Part shown: one piece after another, positions 5,816 to 12,311 of the stretch | Layout of the letters: each line of letters starts with the position of its first letter | Numbering within the stretch: position 1 is the stretch's first letter | From: Pseudolabrys sp. | GTDB lineage: Bacteria > Pseudomonadota > Alphaproteobacteria > Rhizobiales > Xanthobacteraceae | Reading direction: 5' to 3' | Assembly: GCA_026125925.1 (NCBI GenBank) | Contig: JAHCKF010000059.1 | Location: 1-12,311, forward strand | DNA length: 12,311 nucleotides | The notes under the pieces: model-generated | Database searches by the model: none | What the model was told of the DNA's origin: nothing | Seen by the model: the letters and a program-made list of their open reading frames with translations, nothing else | Made by a program: the position numbers and the translations under genes

Positions 5816-6661
5816 ATGAGCCAAGCCGCTGTATTGAAGACCAATTCGAACGCCGACGGCATCGACCTCGGCGCCCTCAAAACACGCCAGCAAGCCGCCT
5901 GGTCGTCGGGTAATTACGCCGTCGTCGGCACCACGCTGCAAATTGTCGGTGAGACTCTCTGTGAGGCATTGGACATTCGCGCCGGCCAGAACGTTCTCGA
6001 CGTTGCCGCCGGCAATGGCAATGCGACACTCGCGGCCGCCCGCCGCGGCGCCGCGGTCGTCTCGACCGACTATGTGCCGTCGCTGCTCGAGCATGGCCGC
6101 AAGCGCGCCGAGGCCGACGGCTATGCCATCGAATTCCGCACGGCCGACGCGGAAGCGCTGCCCTTCGACGACCGCAGCTTCGATGCCGCGCTGTCCACCT
6201 TCGGCATCATGTTCACCGCCGATCACGACCGCGCCGCGGCCGAATTGATCCGCGTCGTGCGCTCCGGCGGCAAGATCGGCATGGCGAACTGGACGCCGGA
6301 AGGCTTCATCGGCCAGATGTTCAAGACCATCGGCGGTTACATCGCGCCGCCGGCCGGCGCCAAGTCGCCGGCGCTGTGGGGCACCGAAGCGCGGCTGCGC
6401 GAGATGTTCGGCGCGCAGGCGTCGTCCATCAAGACGACCTTGCGGCAGTTCAACTTCCGCTACAAGTCGCCGCAGACCTTCATCGACGTCTTCCGTACCT
6501 TCTACGGCCCGATGCTGAAGACCTTCGCCGCGCTCGATGCCGCCAAGCAGACCGCGTTCAACGCCGACCTGATCAAGCTGATCGAGCGTTTCAACGTGTC
6601 CGGCGACGGCACCATGGTGGTGCCGGGCGACTACCTCGAAGTCGTTATCACGCGGCGCTGA
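5816..6661 (+). CDS. Class I SAM-dependent methyltransferase (UbiE-like Methyltransf_11/25 type)
   Basis: A 281-residue cytoplasmic enzyme expected to move a methyl group from S-adenosylmethionine to a small molecule. Rossmann motifs are intact: motif I VLDVAAGNGNA at 60-70, the acidic ribose-binding Asp85 in STDY, Asp111-Ala-Glu-Ala-Leu-Pro-Phe at 111-117 for adenine contact, and RVVRSGGKIGMANW at 146-159 as the later strand. The C-terminal third (from about 165) carries the substrate cap and is not a diagnostic type, so the acceptor is unknown. Despite the UbiE-like core, this is unlikely to be the ubiquinone/menaquinone enzyme itself. Start at 5816 has AAGGAA (5804-5809) at a 6-nt spacing; the frame is open upstream but without a better start. 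It is the first gene of a likely unit with the DUF1127 gene (33 nt on) and the DUF3455 gene, and lies divergent from the AraC regulator. Confidence 0.93.
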   Translation: MSQAAVLKTNSNADGIDLGALKTRQQAAWSSGNYAVVGTTLQIVGETLCEALDIRAGQNVLDVAAGNGNATLAAARRGAAVVSTDYVPSLLEHGRKRAEADGYAIEFRTADAEALPFDDRSFDAALSTFGIMFTADHDRAAAELIRVVRSGGKIGMANWTPEGFIGQMFKTIGGYIAPPAGAKSPALWGTEARLREMFGAQASSIKTTLRQFNFRYKSPQTFIDVFRTFYGPMLKTFAALDAAKQTAFNADLIKLIERFNVSGDGTMVVPGDYLEVVITRR

Positions 6662-6694
6662 TCGAACAAGCGCGGACTGAGCAAAGCAAACGAG

Positions 6695-6973
6695 ATGATC
6701 AACGCACTTACCATCGCGATCGAGCCTCGCCACCGCTTCGGCTGGCTCGACGCCGTTGCCAGCGGCCTGCGCGCCGCCGGCCGCACCCTCTGGCACCTGC
6801 TCGTCAGGATCGTCGAGCATCGCCGCAGGAAACGCATGATGGCGGCGCTCGCCGCCCTCGACAATCACGTGCTCAAGGACATCGGCATCGGCCGCAGCGA
6901 GATCCCCTATCTCGTCATCACGGGCCGCAATATGGCCGACGAAACCAAAAGACAGCAAAGGACTATGCCATGA
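6695..6973 (+). CDS. DUF1127 family small protein, 92 residues
   Basis: The DUF1127 signature is a short Arg-rich helix followed by a conserved turn. Here it is seen as EHRRRKRMMAALAALDNHVLKDIGIGRSEI (residues 41-70), with the hallmark L-x-D-x-x-L-x-D-I-G-x-x-R-S-E-I pattern. DUF1127 proteins are common in alphaproteobacteria; short members are reported to bind RNA and to influence phosphate and carbon metabolism in Agrobacterium and Rhodobacter. This copy has about 40 extra residues in front and a 20-residue polar tail, longer than the 45-70 residue norm. The start at 6695 lacks a strong ribosome binding site, so translation may be coupled to the methyltransferase 33 nt upstream. Its stop overlaps the start of the DUF3455 gene in an ATGA (6970-6973), strong evidence of translational coupling. 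Confidence 0.85.
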   Translation: MINALTIAIEPRHRFGWLDAVASGLRAAGRTLWHLLVRIVEHRRRKRMMAALAALDNHVLKDIGIGRSEIPYLVITGRNMADETKRQQRTMP

Positions 6974-7488
6974 GACTGCTTCGAATACTGTGTCTGACGG
7001 TTGCGCCGTTCTGCCTGCCGCTGACGGCGCAAGCGAGCGAACTTCCGGACGCCATCGCGGCGGCCGGCGAGAGCCACGTCGTCACCGTTCATGCCGAAGG
7101 CGCGCAGATCTACGAATGCAAGCTTGAGGCCTCCGGCAAACTGGCCTGGAGTTTCCGCGAGCCGATCGCCAGCCTGCTGGTGGATGGCAAAACGGTCGGC
7201 CGCCACTATGCCGGCCCGAACTGGGAATGGCAGGACGGCAGCATGGTCACCGCCAAGGTTGCCGGCCGCGCGCTGGGGGCGACGGCGGCGGATATTCCGC
7301 TGCTCAAGCTCACGGTCACCGCGCGTCGCGGTGCCGGGATGCTCGACGGCGTGACCACGGTGCAGCGGCTCGCCACGCGTGGCGGCGTCGCCGAAGGCGC
7401 CTGCCCCACCGCGGGCGCCTTGCTCAGCGTGCCATATGCCGCCGACTATGCCTTCCATCGCAAGGCGCGCGCGGCTTCGAACGACTGA
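6970..7488 (+). CDS. Secreted DUF3455 domain protein
   Basis: A 172-residue protein with a Sec signal peptide (MRLLRILCL start, cut near AQA at residue 22). The rest is one DUF3455 domain, recognised by GAQIYECK at 44-51, WSFREPIASLLVDGKTVGRHYAGPNWE spanning 60-86, then DGSMV, the TTVQRLATRGG segment at 129-139 and VPYAADYAFH at 154-163. Cys50 and Cys145 are the only cysteines in the mature part and could form a disulfide. Function of the family is unknown; members are found in bacteria and fungi and are exported. Start at 6970 overlaps the DUF1127 stop by four bases, and AAAGGA (6957-6962) lies 7 nt upstream. Only three bases separate its stop from the stop of the convergent ceramidase-family gene. 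Confidence 0.9.
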   Translation: MRLLRILCLTVAPFCLPLTAQASELPDAIAAAGESHVVTVHAEGAQIYECKLEASGKLAWSFREPIASLLVDGKTVGRHYAGPNWEWQDGSMVTAKVAGRALGATAADIPLLKLTVTARRGAGMLDGVTTVQRLATRGGVAEGACPTAGALLSVPYAADYAFHRKARAASND

Positions 7489-7491
7489 GGC

Positions 7492-8142
7492 TTACGCCGG
7501 CCGCTGCGAGGCGGCCGGCATCGCCGCGCGCAGCGCGAGGTAGAGCACGACGCCGTTGAGCGTATGCCAGAGGAAATGCGTGCCGATCGGCAGCGCGGCG
7601 CAGACCGCCTGATCTATGCTGCGGAACACGATCGACAGCGCCAGTACAGCCGCCGCCGCCAGCAACAGCCGGCCCGAGCGCCGCTCGTTACTGAGCCAGC
7701 CAACGACGACAAGCGCCGCCCAGGCCGGCAGATAGGCATGCGAACCGTTGAGCGTGCCGGCTGGCACAAGGCGCGCCTCGAGCGCGCTCAGCAGGACGAA
7801 GGCCCCCAACACCGCGAGCGCCACCAGGGTCGAAAGATTGAGAAAGCGCCGGAGCGCCAGCAGCAGATAGCCGTAGATGAAGACCGCGATCGGCACGGTG
7901 TCGAACAGCGAAGCGCCGCGCGTCGCCACGGTGTGAAATATGAAGGAGCCGATGCCGATGGCGAAAGTGACGCCGATCAGGATCAGGGCCGGCCAGTCGC
8001 GGCCGCCGGCGCGCCGCCACTGCACGAAAGCGACCACCGCGGCGATGACGAAGGACAGGTTCGTCAAAGCATTGAGCGGCTCGGCCCAGAATGACGGGTC
8101 GAGCCGCTCGCAATAGAGGTCGACGGGTTGAGACCAGTTCAT
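7492..8142 (-). CDS. Ceramidase-family (alkaline ceramidase/CREST) integral membrane hydrolase
   Basis: A 216-residue protein with about seven hydrophobic helices. The zinc-hydrolase residues of alkaline ceramidases are present at the right spacing: Ser66-x3-His70 in GSFIFH, Asp81 eleven residues later in LFDT, and His189-x3-His193 in THFLWH. These correspond to Ser77, His81, Asp92, His217 and His221 of human ACER3. The N-terminus YCERLDPSFWAEPLNALTN resembles the cation-binding start of that family. By family it would cleave an amide bond in a lipid within the membrane; whether this organism makes ceramide is not shown, so another N-acyl lipid is possible. Start at 8142 has GGGAGG (8149-8154) at 6 nt. 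It begins 24 nt after the stop of the TctC-type gene, so it is probably the last gene of that operon. Confidence 0.88.
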   Translation of the reverse strand: MNWSQPVDLYCERLDPSFWAEPLNALTNLSFVIAAVVAFVQWRRAGGRDWPALILIGVTFAIGIGSFIFHTVATRGASLFDTVPIAVFIYGYLLLALRRFLNLSTLVALAVLGAFVLLSALEARLVPAGTLNGSHAYLPAWAALVVVGWLSNERRSGRLLLAAAAVLALSIVFRSIDQAVCAALPIGTHFLWHTLNGVVLYLALRAAMPAASQRPA

Positions 8143-8166
8143 CGGCCGCCTCCCGTCGCCTTTTGT

Positions 8167-9156
8167 CTACTTCCGCTGGATGCCGGCCTTGTCGACGACC
8201 GCGTTGAGGTTGGCGATGTCGTCGGTCAGGCGCTTGGTCAGTTCTTCCGGCGACGAGGGATAGGCCTCGATGCCGAGCTTGGCGAACTGCTCCTGCACGT
8301 CCTTCATCGCCACCGCTTCACGGATCGCCTTGTTGAGCTTGTCGACGATCTCCTTCGGCGTACCCTTCGGCGCGAAGATGGCGTTCCACGAATAGACCTT
8401 GAAGCCTTTGAGGCCCTGCTCGGCGCCGGTCGGCACGTTCGGATAGATCTGCGAGCGCTTTTCGGCGGCCGTCGCCAGCAGGCGCAGGTCGCCGGACGAC
8501 ACCTGGCCCATCACGGCCGGCGGGAAGTCGAGCATCATCTGCACGTCATTGCGCAGAAGACCGACGACGATGTCCGGCGAGTTCTTGTACGGCACGATGA
8601 TGACGTTGATGTCGGCGACCGACTTGAAGAACTCGGCGCCCAGATTCTGCGTCGAACCGGCGGCGATGGTGCCGACATTGAGCGTGCCGGGCTTTTCCTT
8701 GGCGGCCTTGATGAAATCGCCGAGGGTCTTGAACTCAGATTTCGACGACACTGCGAGCACGGCGTCGAACTGGCCCATGGTCGAGACCATCTGGAAGTCC
8801 TTGAGCGGATCGAACGGCAGCTTCTTGAAGGTCGCGACCGCGGCCGCCGTGCCGTTGCTCAGGAGCCCGAGCGTGTAGCCGTCGGGCTCGGCGGTGATGA
8901 CCGTGCGTGCCGCGGTGATGCCGGCCGGGCCCGGCATGTTCTCGATGTTGAAGCGCTGACCGAGGATGGTGGAGAGCTTCTCCGCGACGATACGCGCGGT
9001 GACGTCGCCGACGCCGCCGGCGCCGAACGGCAACACGATGCGCACCGGCTTCTCCGGCCAGGCGGCCTGGGCCTGCGGCACGGCGGCAAAGGCCACCGCC
9101 ATCGGTACCGCCAGCAACATGGCACGGCGCGTATAATTGAAAAACTTATAGGTCAT
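8167..9156 (-). CDS. TctC/Bug-type periplasmic substrate-binding protein
   Basis: A 329-residue protein with a Sec signal peptide (basic TRR, hydrophobic 13-27, cut after AQA at residue 31) followed at once by the family hallmark AWPEKPVRIVLPFGAGGVGD. Next come VTARIVAEKLSTILGQRFNIEN and GPAGITAAR. Further family marks are VPYKNS, the Asp in MLDFPP, and VPTGAEQGLKGF. Such proteins capture carboxylates (citrate-like, aromatic or other organic acids) for tripartite tricarboxylate transporters. No TctA or TctB membrane subunit is in the window, so this is an orphan, as is typical for the numerous Bug proteins. The start at 9156 is supported by GGAGG (9167-9171) and the signal peptide; the frame runs 29 codons further into the upstream gene. 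It follows the LigI-like gene by 55 nt and likely shares its transcript, implying that it binds the acid or lactone that enzyme handles. Confidence 0.93.
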   Translation of the reverse strand: MTYKFFNYTRRAMLLAVPMAVAFAAVPQAQAAWPEKPVRIVLPFGAGGVGDVTARIVAEKLSTILGQRFNIENMPGPAGITAARTVITAEPDGYTLGLLSNGTAAAVATFKKLPFDPLKDFQMVSTMGQFDAVLAVSSKSEFKTLGDFIKAAKEKPGTLNVGTIAAGSTQNLGAEFFKSVADINVIIVPYKNSPDIVVGLLRNDVQMMLDFPPAVMGQVSSGDLRLLATAAEKRSQIYPNVPTGAEQGLKGFKVYSWNAIFAPKGTPKEIVDKLNKAIREAVAMKDVQEQFAKLGIEAYPSSPEELTKRLTDDIANLNAVVDKAGIQRK

Positions 9157-9211
9157 TGGGAAGCATCCTCCAGGTACAGTTTCGTTTTGTGGGCGAAGCG
9201 ATCGCCGGCGC

Positions 9212-10066
9212 TCAGAAATCGTAGAGCCGCGCCGGGTTATCAATAAGCACGCGCCGCTGCAAATCCGCCTCCGGCGCGAACTGCGGAACCAGATCGACGA
9301 GATCGGCCTCGTCGGCCTCGTGGCTGGCGTTGGGATGCGGGAAATCGGTGCCCCACATCACCTTGTCCGGAATGGTCTCGAGAATGTGCCGCGCGATCGG
9401 CACCGCCTTGTCGTAAGGCGGGAAGTCGATGCGCTCGGCGCCGCAGACCTTGATCCAGCAGTTGTCGAGCTTGGCGAGCTCCATCAGCGCCTTGAACGGC
9501 GGCTGGTCGAGACCGTCCTTGGCCGGCACGCGGCCCATGTGATCGATGACGAAGGTCAGCGGCAGCTTCCTGATCGTCTCCAAGTTCGGGATGATGTCCG
9601 GTCCGCCCAGATGCAACACGACATGCCAGCCGCGGCCCTTGATGCGGTCGATCACCTTGTAGAACACGTTCATGTCCGGCGTGCCGCCGAGATGCTTGAT
9701 GAAATTGAAGCGCACGCCACGCACGCCGCCGGCGTGCAGCTTGTCGTAGTCGGCATCGGTGAAGGTGTCATCGACGATGGCGACGCCGCGATAACGTTTT
9801 GGATCCCACGCCAGGCAATCCATCATGGCGCGGTTGTCAGTGCCGTGGCAGCTCGCCTGCACGATAACCGCGCGCGACACGCCGAGGTGATCGTGCAGCG
9901 CCCGCAGCATTTCCTTCGGCGCATCGCTTGGCGTGTAGCGGCGGTTCGGCGCATAGGGGAATACCGCGCCGGGGCCGAAGACGTGGCAATGCGCGTCGAT
10001 AGCGCCCGCCGGCAGTTTGAACGCGGGCTTGCGCCGCTTGGCGAGAAAATCCGGATCGGCGCTCAT
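9212..10066 (-). CDS. LigI-like amidohydrolase (2-pyrone-4,6-dicarboxylate hydrolase family), probable lactonase
   Basis: A 284-residue TIM-barrel hydrolase. It shares with Sphingobium LigI, which opens the lactone of 2-pyrone-4,6-dicarboxylate in lignin-aromatic breakdown, the stretches PAGAIDAHCHVFGP (19-32), VIVQASCHGTDN (67-78), GVRFNF (117-122), VIDHMGR (173-179) and WGTDFPHPN (238-246). Catalytic and metal-site positions His26, His28, His176 and Asp241 match LigI His31, His33, His180 and Asp248. Arg119 and Arg212 match LigI Arg124 and Arg217, but LigI Tyr156 is His152 here and Arg130 is His125. The substrate may therefore differ from pyrone dicarboxylate (alignment made from memory). 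No signal peptide; cytoplasmic. The start at 10066 has GAGGAA (10074-10079) at 7 nt. It leads a minus-strand unit with the TctC-type and ceramidase-family genes and is divergent from the LysR regulator. Confidence 0.9.
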   Translation of the reverse strand: MSADPDFLAKRRKPAFKLPAGAIDAHCHVFGPGAVFPYAPNRRYTPSDAPKEMLRALHDHLGVSRAVIVQASCHGTDNRAMMDCLAWDPKRYRGVAIVDDTFTDADYDKLHAGGVRGVRFNFIKHLGGTPDMNVFYKVIDRIKGRGWHVVLHLGGPDIIPNLETIRKLPLTFVIDHMGRVPAKDGLDQPPFKALMELAKLDNCWIKVCGAERIDFPPYDKAVPIARHILETIPDKVMWGTDFPHPNASHEADEADLVDLVPQFAPEADLQRRVLIDNPARLYDF

Positions 10067-10086
10067 ACGGCAGTTCCTCAAGCTCG

Positions 10087-10105
10087 GGTGCAAGGATATC
10101 GCACC
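10087..10105. repeat. Short inverted repeat upstream of the LigI-like gene
   Basis: GGTGC (10087-10091) and GCACC (10101-10105) face each other across 9 nt containing GATATC. They lie just upstream of the ribosome binding site, so this could be a leader hairpin or an operator. A direct repeat GGGACAAA also occurs in this gap at 10116-10123 and 10152-10159, 36 bp apart. Confidence 0.35.
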
Positions 10106-10194
10106 ATTCTCTCGTGGGACAAAGCGCCGCCGCCTTATCCCCTTCGCCTGCGGGACAAATAGCGGATGCGGTTATGCCAAGACAATGCTAAATC

Positions 10195-10212
10195 GTGATA
10201 TACCTATATCAC
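10195..10212. promoter_or_regulatory. Perfect 18-bp palindrome, probable operator for the LysR-type regulator
   Basis: GTGATATA (10195-10202) and TATATCAC (10205-10212) are exact reverse complements around CC. The site ends 19 nt before the LysR start codon and about 130 nt upstream of the LigI-like start, within the 165-bp divergent region. AT-rich TATA blocks inside it could be the -10 of the LysR promoter, so binding would fit autorepression. It is even-spaced and does not give a symmetric T-N11-A, the usual LysR core. Confidence 0.6.
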
Positions 10213-10231
10213 TTTTGCAATAGGAGCCGCG

Positions 10232-11173
10232 ATGCAGCTCAGCGACCGCATCGGCCGCCGCCTGAAGCTCCAGGACCTGCACATACTTATGACCGTGGTG
10301 CAGGCCGGCAGCATGCGCAAGGCCGCAACGCTGCTCAACACGACGCAGCCCGCCGTATCGCGGTCGATCGGCGAACTGGAGGCGGCCATGGGCGTTCGCC
10401 TGCTCGATCGCACGCCACAGGGCATAGAGCCGACAAACTATGGACGTGCCCTTCTTGACGGCGGCGAAGCCGCCTTCGACGAGCTTTTTCAGGCGATCAA
10501 GAAAATCGAGTTTCTGGCCGATCCCGCCGCCGGCGAAGTGCGCGTCGGCAGCATCGCGCCACTGGCGGCCGGCTTCATTCCGGAAATCATCAACCGCCTG
10601 TTGCGGCACCATCCGCGCATGGTGTTCCGCGTCGTGTCGGCCCAGGTCGAAACGCTGCATCGTGAATTGACCGAACGCAAACTCGACCTACTGATCGTGC
10701 CGCGGCTCGAGCTCTTCCCCGGCGAGATGTTCGCCTTCGAAACGCTGTACGACACGTCCTATGTTGTGGTTGCGGGCGCGCAGAACCCGCTGGTCCGGCG
10801 GCGAAAGATCGAGCTTGCCGAATTGGCGAACGAGTTGTGGGTGCTGCCGCCCCCGGAACACGCGCTGGGACCGATCTATTCGGAAGCATTCCGCAAGAGC
10901 GGGCTCGCTTATCCGCACACGACGGTGGTGACGATGTCGTCCGAGGTTCGCATGAGCCTCCTGGCGACAGGCCGGTTTCTCACGTTCTTCCACGACGACG
11001 CGCTGAAAATGTCGCCGCAGCATTGGGAAATCAAGGCGTTGCCCGTGCGCTTGCCGATCGCGCCGGTCGCCAACGGCATCGTCACGCCGACAAACCGCAC
11101 GTTAAGTCCCGCCGCGCAGCTTTTCATCGATTGCGCGCGCGAGCTTGCAAAGCCGCTGGCAAAACGGAAGTGA
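10232..11173 (+). CDS. LysR-type transcriptional regulator
   Basis: A 313-residue regulator of normal family length. Residues 11-70 hold the winged helix-turn-helix: LQDLHILMTVVQAGSMRKAATLLNTTQPAVSRSIGELEAAMGVRLLDR, with the recognition helix at TTQPAVSRSIGELE. The rest (about 90-305) is the two-lobed effector-binding domain, starting at GEVRVGSIAPLAAGFIP. Start at 10232 has TAGGAG (10221-10226) at 5 nt. It is divergent from the LigI-like/TctC/ceramidase-family cluster and very probably controls it, with a pathway acid or lactone as co-inducer. Downstream it converges on tgt with four bases between the stop codons. The effector cannot be read from the sequence. Confidence 0.94.
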   Translation: MQLSDRIGRRLKLQDLHILMTVVQAGSMRKAATLLNTTQPAVSRSIGELEAAMGVRLLDRTPQGIEPTNYGRALLDGGEAAFDELFQAIKKIEFLADPAAGEVRVGSIAPLAAGFIPEIINRLLRHHPRMVFRVVSAQVETLHRELTERKLDLLIVPRLELFPGEMFAFETLYDTSYVVVAGAQNPLVRRRKIELAELANELWVLPPPEHALGPIYSEAFRKSGLAYPHTTVVTMSSEVRMSLLATGRFLTFFHDDALKMSPQHWEIKALPVRLPIAPVANGIVTPTNRTLSPAAQLFIDCARELAKPLAKRK

Positions 11174-11177
11174 CGAC

Positions 11178-12311
11178 CTATCGAGCCGGAATGTCGCCGC
11201 GGGCCCAGCCCTCGATCGTCGCCATCCGGAAGTCCTCGAACCGCCCCTCCTCGATCGCCGCGCGCATGCCGGCGGTCAACGCCTGGTAATAGGCGATGTT
11301 GATGGTCGAGAGCAGCACCTGGCCGAGCATCTCATTGGCCTTGGTCAGGTGGTGCAGGTAGGCGCGCGAATAGGTCCGCGCCGCCGGGTGCGGACTCTCC
11401 TCGTCGAGCGGCCGCGGGTCGTCGGCGTGCCGCGCGTTCGACAGGTTGATCTGGCCGAAGCGTGTAAAGGCCATGCCGTGGCGGCCGTTCCGCGTTGGCA
11501 TGACGCAGTCGAACATGTCGATGCCGCGCGCCACCGCCTCGAGGATGTCATGCGGCGTGCCGACGCCCATCAGGTAGCGCGGCCGATCGGCCGGCAGCGC
11601 CGGCGTCGTCTCCTCGACCACCTTGAGCATGACGTCCTGCGGCTCGCCGACCGCGAGGCCGCCGACGGCATAGCCGTGGAAGCCGATCTCGGTCAGCGCG
11701 CGGGCGCTCGCCTGGCGCAGCTTGATGTCGTCGCCACCCTGCACGATGCCGAATAGCGCGTAGCCCTCACGGGCCCGGGCCTCGAAGGCCCGCTTACTGC
11801 GCTCGGCCCAGCGCAGCGACAGCCGCATGGCGCGCTCGATCTCCTCGCGCGAGGCGGGCAGCTTGAGGCACTCGTCGAGCTGCATGGTGATGTCGGTGCC
11901 GAGCAGCGCTTGGATCTCGATCGAGCGCTCCGGCGTCAGTTCGTATTTGGTGCCGTCGATATGCGAGCGGAACGTGACGCCCTGCTCCGTCAGCTTGCGC
12001 AAGGTGGCGAGCGACATGACCTGGAAGCCGCCGCTATCGGTGAGGATCGGCTTGTCCCAGTTCATGAAGCGGTGCAGTCCGCCCAGCGCCGCGATGCGCT
12101 CGGCGCCGGGGCGCAGCATCAGGTGATAGGTGTTGCCGAGCAGGATCTGCGCGCCGGTGTCGGCGACGTCTTCCGGATGCAGGCCCTTGACCGTTGCCGC
12201 GGTGCCGACCGGCATGAAGGCCGGCGTCGAGATGGGCCCATGCGGCGTCACGATCTCGCCGCGACGGGCCATGCCGTCGGTCTTGCGCAGGGTGAAGGAG
12301 AAGGAAGCGGG
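11178..12311 (-). CDS. tgt: Queuine/preQ1 tRNA-ribosyltransferase (tRNA-guanine transglycosylase), 5' end off the right edge
   Basis: This enzyme exchanges guanine-34 of tRNAs with GUN anticodons (Asp, Asn, His, Tyr) for preQ1, the step leading to queuosine. The visible frame gives 377 residues and is open at the window edge. Codons before the ATG at 12270-12272 read [13 protein letters not shown], the usual Tgt N-terminus, so the true start lies a few codons outside. The active site is intact: [12 protein letters not shown] carries the general-base Asp, [14 protein letters not shown] the nucleophilic Asp, with GIVQGG and AVGGLAVGE for base binding. The C-terminal zinc site is not: where E. 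coli has C-x-C-x-x-C and a later His (302, 304, 307, 333), this protein has Ser, His, Ala and Ile ([21 protein letters not shown]). In many bacteria queA lies just upstream of tgt, but that is outside the window. It converges on the LysR gene. Confidence 0.96.
   Translation of the reverse strand, partial: PASFSFTLRKTDGMARRGEIVTPHGPISTPAFMPVGTAATVKGLHPEDVADTGAQILLGNTYHLMLRPGAERIAALGGLHRFMNWDKPILTDSGGFQVMSLATLRKLTEQGVTFRSHIDGTKYELTPERSIEIQALLGTDITMQLDECLKLPASREEIERAMRLSLRWAERSKRAFEARAREGYALFGIVQGGDDIKLRQASARALTEIGFHGYAVGGLAVGEPQDVMLKVVEETTPALPADRPRYLMGVGTPHDILEAVARGIDMFDCVMPTRNGRHGMAFTRFGQINLSNARHADDPRPLDEESPHPAARTYSRAYLHHLTKANEMLGQVLLSTINIAYYQALTAGMRAAIEEGRFEDFRMATIEGWARGDIPAR

Noticed and set aside
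5795..6958. Long minus-strand open frame of 387 codons
   Set aside because: Antisense shadow of the methyltransferase and DUF1127 genes, caused by high GC; no family features, while the plus strand has clear motifs.
6376..6969. N-terminal extension of the DUF3455 frame upstream of 6970
   Set aside because: It runs through the methyltransferase and DUF1127 genes in another frame; the signal peptide and ribosome binding site place the start at 6970.
8128..9246. Long plus-strand open frame of 372 codons
   Set aside because: Antisense to the TctC-type gene; Arg/His/Asp-rich composition with no domain.
9320..10162. Plus-strand open frame of 280 codons
   Set aside because: Antisense to the LigI-like gene, whose motifs are unmistakable.

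Overview
The window is GC-rich, compact chromosomal DNA of an alphaproteobacterium, most likely order Hyphomicrobiales (Rhizobiales; Bradyrhizobium/Rhodopseudomonas/Pseudolabrys-like). The pointers are a FixK/FNR-type box, a CtrA-type TTAA-N7-TTAA box, a DUF1127 protein, a TctC-type binding protein, and the general look of the proteins. No mobile element, integrase, CRISPR array or rRNA was found. Lineage is inferred from protein style, not from a marker gene.

Left part (1-2270): the 5' two-thirds or so of an M20 amidohydrolase runs off the left edge on the minus strand. A 326-bp gap leads to a tRNA-Lys(UUU) gene on the plus strand. Next is a small secreted monohaem cytochrome c (minus), divergent from an unrecognised 118-residue protein (plus). 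A near-perfect FixK/FNR box lies between these two.

Middle part (2524-7488): a two-CxxC mini zinc-ribbon protein, a secreted CHRD-domain protein closed by a clear intrinsic terminator, and a 403-residue coiled-coil protein behind a CtrA-type box all read plus. The coiled-coil gene ends stop-to-stop against an AraC-family regulator (minus). That regulator diverges from a likely three-gene unit: class I SAM methyltransferase, DUF1127 protein, secreted DUF3455 protein.

Right part (7492-12311): a LysR-type regulator (plus) diverges from a minus-strand cluster of a LigI-like lactonase/amidohydrolase, an orphan TctC-type periplasmic binding protein and a seven-helix ceramidase-family membrane hydrolase. 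The cluster is tightly spaced and looks like one operon for uptake and hydrolysis of an organic acid or lactone. A perfect 18-bp palindrome sits in the shared LysR promoter region. Last is tgt (minus), whose first codons lie beyond the right edge.

Most notable: the tgt product keeps its catalytic aspartates but has lost all four zinc ligands known from E. coli Tgt. The LigI-like enzyme keeps the metal/catalytic residues but has changed two substrate-contact residues. The coiled-coil gene looks CtrA-controlled, with almost no leader. The cytochrome c gene looks FixK/FNR-controlled.
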